Assembly: GCF_011045015.1 (NCBI RefSeq)
Contig: NZ_JAAKZY010000102.1
Span: forward strand, 1-36,001
Length of the DNA: 36,001 nt
DNA from: Streptomyces scabichelini
Lineage (GTDB): Bacteria; Actinomycetota; Actinomycetes; Streptomycetales; Streptomycetaceae
Direction of reading: 5' to 3'
Shown: positions 8,272 to 15,845 of the stretch, piece after piece
Numbering within the stretch: the stretch's first letter is position 1
How the letters are laid out: every line of letters starts with the position of its first letter
The notes under the pieces: model-generated
Told to the model about the DNA's origin: nothing
Seen by the model: only the letters and a program-made list of their open reading frames with translations
Databases searched by the model: none
Translations under genes and position numbers: made by a program

Positions 8272-9174
8272 CTACGGCTCGCGGCGGCTCTTCCGCTGGG
8301 CGTACGAACGGGTCAGCTCCAGGAAGGCGCGGGCCCCCGGCGTGAGGTGGGCGGGCAGGCTGATCATGGCGACATGGAGATGCGCCGTGGGCTCGATGGA
8401 CGCCACGACGGCACCGCAGCGACGGGCCAGCCGGGTCCAGGATGCGGGCAGGACCGCGATCCCGACCCCGGTCAGCACGAGAGGGAGGATGGAGGTGCGG
8501 TGGTCGACGACCGCGACGATGTCGGTGCCCTCGGTGTGCGCGGTGATGTCGTCGACGATGGTGCGCATCAGACTCCCGCCCCGGGATGCGATCAGCTTGC
8601 GCCCTCCGAGGTCTTCCGGGCGCAGGGTCGCCCCGTCCTCCACTTCTCCGTCCGCACCGGCCACCACGACGAACGGCTGCTCCTCCACCGGCAGTACGTC
8701 CAGACCGGACACCGCCACCGGCTTGGCCGCCCCGAGGAGCCCCAGTTCGCAGACGCCGCTGCGGACGAGAGCCACGACCTCCTCGGGCGTGAACGCGCCC
8801 CGGCTGCTGACGGTGACGGACGGGTGCAGTTCGGCGAAACGGTGGATCAGGCCGGTCAGCGGCTCGATGCCGGGTGAAGGCATGGCGGCCACCTCGACGG
8901 TGCCGCCGTGCAGACCGGACAGGGCCGCGGCTCTGTCCCGGACGGCCGCCAGGTCGCGCAGTACGCGGCGGCTCGGTTCGAGAAGTTCCGCCCCTGCCTC
9001 ACTGAGTACGACGCCGCGGCCCATGCGGTGGAACAGCGAGACGCCCAGATCGGCTTCCAGGTTCGCCATCGCCTGGGAGAGCGAGGGCTGCGCCACGTGG
9101 AGCGCGGCGGCCGCCTTGCTGAATCCGCCGTGCTCCACGATGGCGAGGAAGTACTCGAGCTGCCGGGCGTCCAC
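8272..9174 (-). CDS. LysR-family transcriptional regulator of dicarboxylate genes
   Basis: A 300-residue LysR regulator. The N-terminal helix-turn-helix (about residues 1-60) reads LEYFLAIVEHGGFSKAAAAL, then QPSLSQAMANLEADLGV and LFHRMGRGVVLSEAG. The C-terminal periplasmic-binding-like effector domain is complete. The start is GTG 9174, with AGGAGG at ideal distance; a second GTG at 9192 lies upstream of that ribosome site. Its position between dctA and the tartrate-type dehydrogenase, all on one strand, makes these its probable targets, with a 2-hydroxy dicarboxylic acid as co-inducer. A LysR-type box lies 30 nt before its start (9205-9219), suggesting autoregulation. Confidence 0.92.
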   Translation of the reverse strand: MDARQLEYFLAIVEHGGFSKAAAALHVAQPSLSQAMANLEADLGVSLFHRMGRGVVLSEAGAELLEPSRRVLRDLAAVRDRAAALSGLHGGTVEVAAMPSPGIEPLTGLIHRFAELHPSVTVSSRGAFTPEEVVALVRSGVCELGLLGAAKPVAVSGLDVLPVEEQPFVVVAGADGEVEDGATLRPEDLGGRKLIASRGGSLMRTIVDDITAHTEGTDIVAVVDHRTSILPLVLTGVGIAVLPASWTRLARRCGAVVASIEPTAHLHVAMISLPAHLTPGARAFLELTRSYAQRKSRREP

Positions 9175-9204
9175 GGTTCCTCCTACTGCCACCAGCCTCG
9201 GGCA

Positions 9205-9219
9205 ATAGGCGGACGCTAT
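9205..9219 (-). promoter_or_regulatory. LysR-type box upstream of lysR gene
   Basis: ATAGG-CGGAC-GCTAT is one mismatch from the ATAGG-N5-CCTAT box. It overlaps the last codons of dctA and ends 30 nt before the LysR start at 9174. Confidence 0.5.
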
Positions 9220-10754
9220 CGGTTGGCCGGGATCGCCTGGTCATCCTCGGTCGGCCGCGAGGCGGGTATCTCGGCTCCGGCAGGCGGCTCGTCGACGGCG
9301 ACAGTGGGTTCGGCGGCTCCAGCAGCGGGATCGGCGGGAGAAGCTGCCTTCTCCCTCTGCGCGGTGGCGTCTCCGTCCGGTGCGGGATCCGGTACGGGCG
9401 CCTCGTCGCCTGGCGCGAGGGCGTCTTGGCCTGGTGCGAGGGCGTCTTCCCGTATCTCGCCGGACAGCACCTGGCGGGCCCGCGTCAGATCGAGGCCGTT
9501 CTCCCAACGGGCGACGAACAAGGTGGCGACCGCGTTGCCGTAGAAGTTGACCAGGGCCCGGCACTCCGACATGAACTTGTCGATGCCGAAGACGAGCATG
9601 ATCCCGGCCGCGGGCACGTGGCCGACGGTCGACAGCGTCGCGGTCAGAGCGATGAAGCCGCCGCCGGCGACGCCGGCCGCTCCCTTGGACGTCAGCAGCA
9701 TCACCGCGAGAAGGCCGAGCTGCTGGCCGACGGAGAGTGAGGTGTCGGTGGCCTGCGCGATGTAGAGGGTGGCCAGGGAGAGGTAGATCGCGGCCCCGTC
9801 GAGGTTGAAGCTGTAGCCCGTCGGCACCACCAGACGGACCGTGGGCTTCTCGGCGCCCATGAACTCCAGCTTGCGCATCAGGCCCGGCAGGGCGGGCTCG
9901 GCGGTGGAGGTACCCAGGATCAGGAAGAACTCCTCCTTGAAGTAGCGGAAGAGCTGGAAGATGTTCAGCCGTACGTACGCGGCGAGCACGCCGCCCAACA
10001 CCATCACTACGAACAGGACAGAGGTGACGTAGAAGAGCAGGATCAGCGAGCCGAGGCTCGTCAGGGTCGACAGGCCGAACTTCCCGATGGCGTAGGACAT
10101 CGCCCCGAAGGCGCCCAGCGGAGCCACCTTCATCACGAACGACAGCACCTTGAACACGACTTCGGTCAGGCGGTTGACCCCGGCGATGATCGGCTCACCG
10201 GCCTTGCCCACGGACTTCAGCGCGATCCCGAAGATCACCGCGAGGAAGATCACCTGCAGGATGTCTCCCTCGACGAAGGCACCGAAGAAGCTGTTCGGCA
10301 CGATGCCCGTCAGGAACTCCCACCAGTGTTGGTGTTCGCCCGTCTCGATGTACTGACCTGCGTCACCCGACACATCCAGCTCGGAAGGGTCGGCGTGCAC
10401 GCCGTCGCCGAGCCGGAAGATGTTGATCGCGACGAGCCCCGTGGCCATGGCGACGATCGTGCCCAGCTGGAAGTAGGTCAGGGCCTTGATCCCGGTGCGG
10501 CCCACCTTCTTCAGGTCCGCGACTCCGGCGACGCCACCGATGATGGTCAGGAACACGATCGGCCCGATCAGCATCTTCATCGCCGTGATGAACGTGGTGC
10601 CGATCGGCTCCATCGACGTGGCCAGATCCGGCCACCGCCAGCCGAGCACGATCCCGATGACGATCGCCACCAGCACCTGCACGTACAGCTGCCGGTACCA
10701 CGGCTTCTTCCTCACCACGGCATCGCCTTCGGCTTCCTTCGGGGCATGCGTCAT
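9216..10754 (-). CDS. dctA: C4-dicarboxylate:cation symporter (DctA type)
   Basis: A 512-residue member of the dicarboxylate/amino acid:cation symporter family, which brings succinate, fumarate, malate and related acids across the membrane. Conserved elements are present in order: the first helix LVAIVIGIVLGW (about 28-39), MLIGPIVFLTIIGGVAG, the re-entrant loop ILGTSTAEPALP (279-290), the VPTGYSFNLDG substrate/cation motif (310-320), and FMSECRALVNFYGNAVATLFVARW (about 394-417) as two parts. I chose ATG 10754, with GGAGG 5 nt upstream. After about residue 435 comes an unusual tail of some 75 Ala/Pro/Glu-rich residues with a tandem repeat, longer than in typical DctA. A perfect LysR-type palindrome lies about 200 nt upstream. 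Confidence 0.92.
   Translation of the reverse strand: MTHAPKEAEGDAVVRKKPWYRQLYVQVLVAIVIGIVLGWRWPDLATSMEPIGTTFITAMKMLIGPIVFLTIIGGVAGVADLKKVGRTGIKALTYFQLGTIVAMATGLVAINIFRLGDGVHADPSELDVSGDAGQYIETGEHQHWWEFLTGIVPNSFFGAFVEGDILQVIFLAVIFGIALKSVGKAGEPIIAGVNRLTEVVFKVLSFVMKVAPLGAFGAMSYAIGKFGLSTLTSLGSLILLFYVTSVLFVVMVLGGVLAAYVRLNIFQLFRYFKEEFFLILGTSTAEPALPGLMRKLEFMGAEKPTVRLVVPTGYSFNLDGAAIYLSLATLYIAQATDTSLSVGQQLGLLAVMLLTSKGAAGVAGGGFIALTATLSTVGHVPAAGIMLVFGIDKFMSECRALVNFYGNAVATLFVARWENGLDLTRARQVLSGEIREDALAPGQDALAPGDEAPVPDPAPDGDATAQREKAASPADPAAGAAEPTVAVDEPPAGAEIPASRPTEDDQAIPANR
9410..9451. repeat. 21-bp tandem repeat in dctA tail
   Basis: Two adjacent 21-bp units share GCGAGGGCGTCTT; they encode the repeated DALAPG segments in the acidic C-terminal tail of the symporter. 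Confidence 0.6.
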
Positions 10755-10956
10755 TGCAACCTCCATCCAGGCACGGGTAGGGCCCGTCGGCGCACTCCCC
10801 GGACAAGGAACGCGCACCCCTGGCGGGATGCCGCGCGTCCGGTGCCGGCTTCGAAGACCCGTGTACGACACCGGGTCCCGACCGGTCGTCGCACCACCTA
10901 CCGGCACAGTGAAGCGGGTCACAGACGAGGAGGTCCACGACCAAAAACCGATGCCC

Positions 10957-10977
10957 CGTATAGGCAGTGCCTATACG
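10957..10977. promoter_or_regulatory. Perfect palindrome, LysR-type operator for dctA
   Basis: Arms CGTATAGGCA and TGCCTATACG are perfect reverse complements around one central G. The inner 15 bp is ATAGG-CAGTG-CCTAT, the best copy of the box also found at 9205-9219 and 8236-8250. It lies in the 337-base divergent gap 10755-11091 between dctA (minus) and the gene at 11092 (plus), and could control either. Confidence 0.65.
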
Positions 10978-11062
10978 AAACGCTGCGGTCGGACCGACGT
11001 GAGCGCTTTCCTCGGCAGTCGGAGATCGTGGAGGCGGCGGCACTCACCACGCGAAACACGTG

Positions 11063-11078
11063 GGAAACGGGCGTTTCC
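11063..11078 (+). promoter_or_regulatory. Inverted repeat upstream of hypothetical gene
   Basis: GGAAACG (11063-11069) and CGTTTCC (11072-11078) form a 7-bp palindrome with a 2-bp centre, ending 13 nt before the GTG at 11092. It may be an operator for that gene; no regulator is assigned. Confidence 0.35.
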
Positions 11079-11091
11079 TAGACTCCGGCGG

Positions 11092-11517
11092 GTGCACCTG
11101 ACAGTCCTTGATGCCCCCAACGAGTGGAGCCGGTTCACCGAGGGCTCCATTGAACGCCGTATGTTGCTCGCTCTCGGCGAGCGGCTCGATATCCGGCTGC
11201 GTCCCAAGCCGCTCATGCTGCCCGACGGCAGCCGTGTCGAGGTCGAGGGGATCGACGCCGCGGGCCGCGTGCTCGTTCAACTCGTCAGCAATCAGGGCGC
11301 CTACAAGCCCGCCTACCGCAACAAGGTCATGGCGGACATGTTCAAGCTGCTCTGGCTGCGGGACTCCGTACCGACAGCCGAGCGCACGGTGCTCCTGGTC
11401 ACCGAGCTGATCCTGCAAGCGCTCGGCGGCTGGGTGGCACGTGCGGCGGCGGACCTCGGGGTCGAGATATACGTCTACGACGGCAGCACGGCCGTAACAC
11501 TGCAAGACCGAACGTAA
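11092..11517 (+). CDS. Hypothetical protein, possible nuclease-like fold
   Basis: A 141-residue soluble protein that I do not recognise. The GTG start at 11092 lacks a clear Shine-Dalgarno but is where protein-like sequence begins. The middle reads like a strand-turn-strand with acidic and polar residues (E52, D55, Q63) followed by a helix carrying K78, D82 and K85. This is reminiscent of PD-(D/E)xK nuclease-like folds, but the usual catalytic E-x-K is not intact, so activity is doubtful. The C-terminal part has LLVTELILQ and a strand EIYVYDG. It is divergent from dctA and lies 144 nt upstream of the ABC ATPase gene. Confidence 0.65.
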   Translation: MHLTVLDAPNEWSRFTEGSIERRMLLALGERLDIRLRPKPLMLPDGSRVEVEGIDAAGRVLVQLVSNQGAYKPAYRNKVMADMFKLLWLRDSVPTAERTVLLVTELILQALGGWVARAAADLGVEIYVYDGSTAVTLQDRT

Positions 11518-11660
11518 AGTCCGCGAAACAAACCGCGGTGGCGGACCGAAACACGAGGCTCCTACGGTCGGAGACACCTAAGCGGATTTCCGCGTGGCAG
11601 TCCCCCGCACTCGCTACGCACGCTCTCCGACTTCCAGGACCGGGCCTTCGTGCTCGCTAC
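11518..11660 (+). other. Leader of the ABC/monooxygenase locus
   Basis: This 143-nt stretch precedes the ATPase gene. It contains small inverted repeats: GTCCGC (11519-11524) / GCGGAC (11541-11546), and GCGGA-TT-TCCGC at 11582-11593. I looked for TPP, FMN and guanidine riboswitch cores here and recognised none. It may be a promoter/operator region or a structured leader of unknown type. Confidence 0.3.
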
Positions 11661-12527
11661 ATGGATGGGAGCGTGAAGGTGACTGGTACGCCAGCACTTG
11701 AACTACGGTCGGTGCACCGGGTCTACGGATTCGGGTCGTCCGCGACGAATGCCCTCGACGATGTTCACCTGACGGTGCCGTCCGGACGCTTCGTCAGCCT
11801 TATCGGCCCCAGCGGCTGCGGCAAGTCGACACTGCTGCGCCTCGTCGCCGGCCTCGAGCAGCCCGACCGCGGCGAGGTGCGGGTGCACGGTGTCTCGCCG
11901 GCAAAAGCGTGCGCCGCCAAGATGATCGGCCTCGTGCCGCAGAGCCCGGCGTTGCTGCCCTGGCTGTCCGTGCTGCGGAACGTCACACTGCCCCAGAAGA
12001 TCAACAAGGGTGCGGCCGGGCGCCGCGAACGCATCGCCGGCTTCGCCGAACGGGAAGCCGCGCCCTCTGCCCCCGGCATCCCGGACATCCCCGACATGCG
12101 GGAACTCCTCGCCAAGGCGGGTCTCGGCGAGGCCATGCACAAGCTCCCGGCGCAGTTGTCCGGCGGTATGCGGCAGCGTGCCGCGATCGTGCGCGCCTTC
12201 GGTCTGCGGCCCGACGTACTCGTCATGGACGAGCCGTTCTCGGCGCTCGACGAATTCACTCGCGAGAGCCTCCAGGACCAACTGCTCGATCTCTGGGACG
12301 AGTTGAAGACGACGGTCCTGTTCGTCACCCACTCCGTACCCGAGGCCGTCCGGCTCTCCGACACCGTGGTCGTGATGGCCCCGCACCCCGGCCGCATCGT
12401 GGACACCATCGACGTCGACCTGCCCCGGCCGCGCGGTGAACGCCTCTTCGGGGAGCGCCGCTTCCACGAGTACGAGGACCTGGTCCGAGACCGCCTTCGC
12501 CGTGCCTGGCACGGCGAGGCCGCGTGA
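11661..12527 (+). CDS. ABC importer ATPase, nitrate/sulfonate/taurine type
   Basis: A 288-residue ATP-binding subunit of the SsuB/TauB/NrtD class. Walker A is GPSGCGKST (49-57). The Q-loop region is LVPQSPALLPWLSV, the signature LSGGMRQRAAIVRA, Walker B VLVMDEPFSALDE and the switch FVTHS. Between Q-loop and signature is an insertion of roughly 40 residues rich in Arg, Ala and Pro, longer than in typical SsuB. I used ATG 11661; GTG codons at 11673 and 11679 are alternatives because GGGAG precedes them. A permease (12544) and a lipoprotein (13553) follow. The importer appears dedicated to the monooxygenase pathway downstream. Confidence 0.92.
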   Translation: MDGSVKVTGTPALELRSVHRVYGFGSSATNALDDVHLTVPSGRFVSLIGPSGCGKSTLLRLVAGLEQPDRGEVRVHGVSPAKACAAKMIGLVPQSPALLPWLSVLRNVTLPQKINKGAAGRRERIAGFAEREAAPSAPGIPDIPDMRELLAKAGLGEAMHKLPAQLSGGMRQRAAIVRAFGLRPDVLVMDEPFSALDEFTRESLQDQLLDLWDELKTTVLFVTHSVPEAVRLSDTVVVMAPHPGRIVDTIDVDLPRPRGERLFGERRFHEYEDLVRDRLRRAWHGEAA

Positions 12528-12543
12528 GTGGGGGCGTGCGGAC

Positions 12544-13401
12544 ATGACCGTAGCCGACGAACGCACGACCGCCCTGGCGACCGCGACGGAGCCGCCCGCC
12601 GAACCGTCGCGCTTCAGCCTCAGCCACCCGAAGTCCCGCATCGCCTGGATCCGCCCGTCCGTCTGGCTGCCCCTCCTCGTGATGCTGGCGATCCTCGCCG
12701 CCCTCTGGCAGTGGGGAGCCGGGGAACTGCCGTATCTGCTGCCGCCATTGCCGGACATCGGCAACTCTCTCGCCGACCAATTCGGCTACTACGTCGACAA
12801 CGCCCTGGTCACCCTGGGCGAGGCGGTGGCCGGCCTCGCGATGGGGTTCGTCGCCGCGTTCGCCCTCGCGGTGCTGACCAGTGAACTTCCCCTCGTGCGC
12901 CGGGCGGTCATGCCGATCGCGGTCGTCCTCAACGTCACCCCGCTCGTGGCGATCGCACCGGCCCTGGTCGTGGCCTTCGGCTTCGGCCCGTTGCCCAAGC
13001 TCGTCATCGCCGGCCTGATCTGCTTCTTCCCGATCCTCATCAACACCGCGGCCGGTCTGCGGTCCGTGCCGCAGCAGGTGTTGCAGGTGTACCAGACGAT
13101 GGATGCCGGCCGCCTGGAGCTGCTGCGGCATGTGCGTATCCCCAACGCGCTGCCGTTCGTGTTCGCGGCGCTGCGCATCGTCTTCCCGCTGTCGATCGTC
13201 GGCGCCGTGGTGGCCGAGATGTCGGCGTCGGGATCGACTCGCGGCCTCGGCACCGCGATCAGCGTGGCCTCGTCGATGAATCAGCTGCCGGTCGTATACG
13301 CCTCGATTCTCGTACTCGCGGTGATGGGCGTACTGCTGCTGCTCGTCGTGACCGTGGTCGAGCGCCGCGTGCTCCATTGGCACGACAGCGCGCACAACTG
13401 A
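12544..13401 (+). CDS. ABC importer permease, SsuC/TauC/ThiX type
   Basis: A 285-residue permease with a polar N-terminal segment of about 40 residues and then about six transmembrane helices. The ATPase-contact loop reads YQTMDAGRLELLRHVRIPNA, the form typical of nitrate/sulfonate/taurine and thiamine-precursor importers. The ATG at 12544 lies 16 nt after the ATPase stop, so the two are co-transcribed. It should form a homodimeric channel. The substrate cannot be told from the permease. Confidence 0.92.
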   Translation: MTVADERTTALATATEPPAEPSRFSLSHPKSRIAWIRPSVWLPLLVMLAILAALWQWGAGELPYLLPPLPDIGNSLADQFGYYVDNALVTLGEAVAGLAMGFVAAFALAVLTSELPLVRRAVMPIAVVLNVTPLVAIAPALVVAFGFGPLPKLVIAGLICFFPILINTAAGLRSVPQQVLQVYQTMDAGRLELLRHVRIPNALPFVFAALRIVFPLSIVGAVVAEMSASGSTRGLGTAISVASSMNQLPVVYASILVLAVMGVLLLLVVTVVERRVLHWHDSAHN

Positions 13402-13483
13402 CGCGCCCCTCACACCGACCGACCGGCTCAAGGCCTCACGTCGCTCTATCCGTGACCCGCGATGGCGGGGCACTCAGTGCCTC

Positions 13484-13517
13484 ATGCCCTCATCCACACC
13501 ATGCCCTCATCCACGCC
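13484..13517. repeat. Two tandem 17-bp repeats before lipoprotein gene
   Basis: ATGCCCTCATCCACACC (13484-13500) is followed directly by ATGCCCTCATCCACGCC (13501-13517), one mismatch. They lie in the 151-nt gap between permease and lipoprotein genes, about 35 nt before the lipoprotein start. Their role is unknown; slippage or a leader element are both possible. Confidence 0.6.
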
Positions 13518-13552
13518 ATTTCCCGGCGCCCAGCGCCAGTTCGGAGTCACCC

Positions 13553-14704
13553 ATGTCACCGACGTCACTGATGTCAGCCGTGTCACCCACGCAGAACCGC
13601 CTCATCAGATCCGGACTCGCCTCCCTCGCCGCCATCACGCTGACGGCCGGCGTCGCGGGATGCGGCTCGGACTCCGGCGACAGCACCTCGACGGGCTCGG
13701 AAGGGTCCGCGATCTCCGCCGAGCGCTGCGCCGAGAACAAGGCCGCCGGCAAGATCACCTACCTGTCGGGCTACCAGTACCAGTCGTCGGTGTCGATCCT
13801 CGAGTACGTCGCCGCCGACAAGCTGGGGTACTTCAAGGACCTCTGCCTCGACGTCGACCTCAAGCCCGGCACGGGCGACACGGCACAGAACACCAAGCTG
13901 CTCGCCAGCGGACAGGCGACCGTGGGTCCTGTCTCCCAGCAGGACGTCATCCAGGCACGGGCCAACGGGATCGACATCACGGGCATCTCCTCGTACTCGG
14001 ACGCCGGCCTCGAGATCCTGATGACGAACAAGGACATCACCGACCTGACCCAGCTCGACGGCAAGGTCGTCGGCCACAAGGGCTTCGTACCCGCCGGCGT
14101 CAGGGCGATGCTGGTCAAGGCCGGGGTCAAGTGGGACTCGCTCAAGCTGGTCAAGCAGGGCTACGACCCCTCCGTACTGCCGCGCAGGCAGGGCGGTCTT
14201 GAAGCGCTCACGGGATTCATCTCGAACGAGCCCAACCAGCTCAAGGCGGCCGGCAAAGACGTCACCGTGTGGAAGCCGGTCGACTACGGCGTTCCGAGTT
14301 CGCTCGGCGCGATGGCGGTGAACCCGAAGTTCGCCAAGGCCAACCCGCACGCCGTCGAGGACATCCTGCGCGCCGCGCTGCACGCCTACGACTACTGCTC
14401 GGCCGACGACAAGCAGGTCGCCGAGTGCGTCGGGTACGCGGCCGAGCTGTCCGGACCGACGTACGACAAGAAACTGAACGCGACCATCTGGAAGACCGAG
14501 ACGCAGGTCGCCAAGGCCAACCCGACGTCCGGAAAGCCGTTCGGCGCCATCGATCCCAAGAACGTCGCGGGGCTCGTCGACATGCTGCACCAGTTCGAGA
14601 TCGTGCCCGACAGTGTGACCGCCGCTCAGGCCGAGGGATGGTTCGACACCTCCCCCGTGACGAACATCCACACCGCCGACAAGCTCGTCTGGCCCGCCCC
14701 GTAG
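13553..14704 (+). CDS. ABC importer substrate-binding lipoprotein (NMT1/SsuA-like)
   Basis: A 383-residue lipoprotein with lipobox GVAGC (Cys37). The mature domain is of the NMT1/THI5-like or SsuA/TauA class: LEYVAADKLGYFKDLCLDVD, then LLASGQATVGPVSQQDVIQA and ITGISSYSDAGLEILMTNK. Proteins of this fold bind pyrimidine thiamine precursors, riboflavin, taurine, sulfonates and nitrate. I chose ATG 13553, with GGAG 6 nt upstream; ATG 13571 is an alternative. The mature protein has several Cys residues (for example in YDYCSADDKQVAECVG) that may form disulfides outside the cell. It is the sensor that should define the substrate of the monooxygenase operon that follows 79 nt later. Confidence 0.92.
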   Translation: MSPTSLMSAVSPTQNRLIRSGLASLAAITLTAGVAGCGSDSGDSTSTGSEGSAISAERCAENKAAGKITYLSGYQYQSSVSILEYVAADKLGYFKDLCLDVDLKPGTGDTAQNTKLLASGQATVGPVSQQDVIQARANGIDITGISSYSDAGLEILMTNKDITDLTQLDGKVVGHKGFVPAGVRAMLVKAGVKWDSLKLVKQGYDPSVLPRRQGGLEALTGFISNEPNQLKAAGKDVTVWKPVDYGVPSSLGAMAVNPKFAKANPHAVEDILRAALHAYDYCSADDKQVAECVGYAAELSGPTYDKKLNATIWKTETQVAKANPTSGKPFGAIDPKNVAGLVDMLHQFEIVPDSVTAAQAEGWFDTSPVTNIHTADKLVWPAP

Positions 14705-14783
14705 CCGCATCGGGCCGGGGCGCGTCCCGCTCGGCCCCAGCTCCCCACGCGGCATCAGCAAACACACGGAAAGGCCCACCAAC

Positions 14784-15845
14784 GTGACCGCGAAAGAGTA
14801 CGGAATCTTCCTCCCCATCGGAAACGGGGGATGGATGCTGTCCACGACGGCGCCACACCCCCAGGCGACCTACGCGTGGAACAAGCGCGCGGCCCTGCAC
14901 GCGGAGACCATCGGCCTCGACTTCATCATGTCGATGGCGAAGTGGCGCGGCTTCGGCGGCAGCACCGACCACTGGGGTCGCTCGCTCGAGTCGATGACGA
15001 TGATGGCGGCGCTCGCCGAGGCGACCAGCCGGGTCAAGATCTGGGCGACCCTGCACGCCAACGTCCACAACCCCGCTATCGCGGCGAAGATGTTCGCCAC
15101 CCTCCAGGACATCTCCGGCGGCCGCGCCGGCATGAACATCGTCAACGGCTCCTACGCGGGAGAGTTCGAGCAGTTCGGGGAGTGGGACCCGCAGCTCAGC
15201 CACGCGGACCGCTACGAGATGACGGAGTTGTGGACGGAGGCGGTCACCCGGCTGTGGACCGAGGACTCGGTCACCATGCGCACGCCGTACTTCGACCTCG
15301 TCGACTGCTATTCCCGCCCGCATCCGGACATCCGGCCGACCATCATCAACGCGGGCCGGTCTCAGGAGGCGCGCCGCTTCCAGGCCACATACGCCGACGG
15401 GGCCTTCCTCGCCGCCGAGAGCCTCGACGAGATGCGGCAGCTCTCGGCGGACGTCCACCAGCGCGCGAAGGCGGGCGGCCGGGTCTGCAAGACCTACTCG
15501 ATGCTCACCGTCGTCCAGGACGACACCGACGAGCTCGCCGCCAAGAAGGTGAAGGAGTGGGGCGCGGGCCTCGACCGCGAGGCGCTCACCCATATGCGCC
15601 GCACCTGGGGCGTACCCGAGGACCAGGCTCGCGCTTGGGCTGAGGGCGCAGGCGGTGAGGCCGCGTTCCAGACCCCGTACGTCGCGGGATCGGCGCGGAC
15701 GGTCACCGAGCACATCGAGTACATCGTGCGCGAGGCCGACCTGGACGGGCTCATGCTGATCTTCCCGGAGTACGACGAGGACATGCTGCTGTTCGGCGAG
15801 ACCGTACTGCCCGCCTTGCGCGAGCGTGACGAGGTGGCGGCCTGA
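14784..15845 (+). CDS. RutA-like flavin-dependent monooxygenase (LLM class)
   Basis: A 353-residue luciferase-like monooxygenase. E. coli RutA opens the uracil ring with reduced FMN and O2, and the RutA pattern is strong here: GIFLPIGNGGWMLST (7-21), MAKWRGFGGSTDHW (51-64), SLESMTMMAALAEATSRV, and ISGGRAGMNIVNG (110-122). Differences from E. coli RutA occur after residue 120, including the absence of its LVTGW sequence. The start is GTG 14784. The stop overlaps the next start by 1 nt. Neighbours are a RutB-like hydrolase and a RutF-like flavin reductase, but RutC, RutD, RutE and RutG are absent. The substrate is therefore probably a uracil-like or other cyclic amide rather than uracil itself; this is inference. 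Confidence 0.9.
   Translation: MTAKEYGIFLPIGNGGWMLSTTAPHPQATYAWNKRAALHAETIGLDFIMSMAKWRGFGGSTDHWGRSLESMTMMAALAEATSRVKIWATLHANVHNPAIAAKMFATLQDISGGRAGMNIVNGSYAGEFEQFGEWDPQLSHADRYEMTELWTEAVTRLWTEDSVTMRTPYFDLVDCYSRPHPDIRPTIINAGRSQEARRFQATYADGAFLAAESLDEMRQLSADVHQRAKAGGRVCKTYSMLTVVQDDTDELAAKKVKEWGAGLDREALTHMRRTWGVPEDQARAWAEGAGGEAAFQTPYVAGSARTVTEHIEYIVREADLDGLMLIFPEYDEDMLLFGETVLPALRERDEVAA

Noticed and set aside
11518..11660. Possible TPP, FMN or guanidine-I riboswitch before the NMT1-type ABC importer
   Set aside because: Such importers often carry these riboswitches, but none of the conserved cores could be recognised in the leader.
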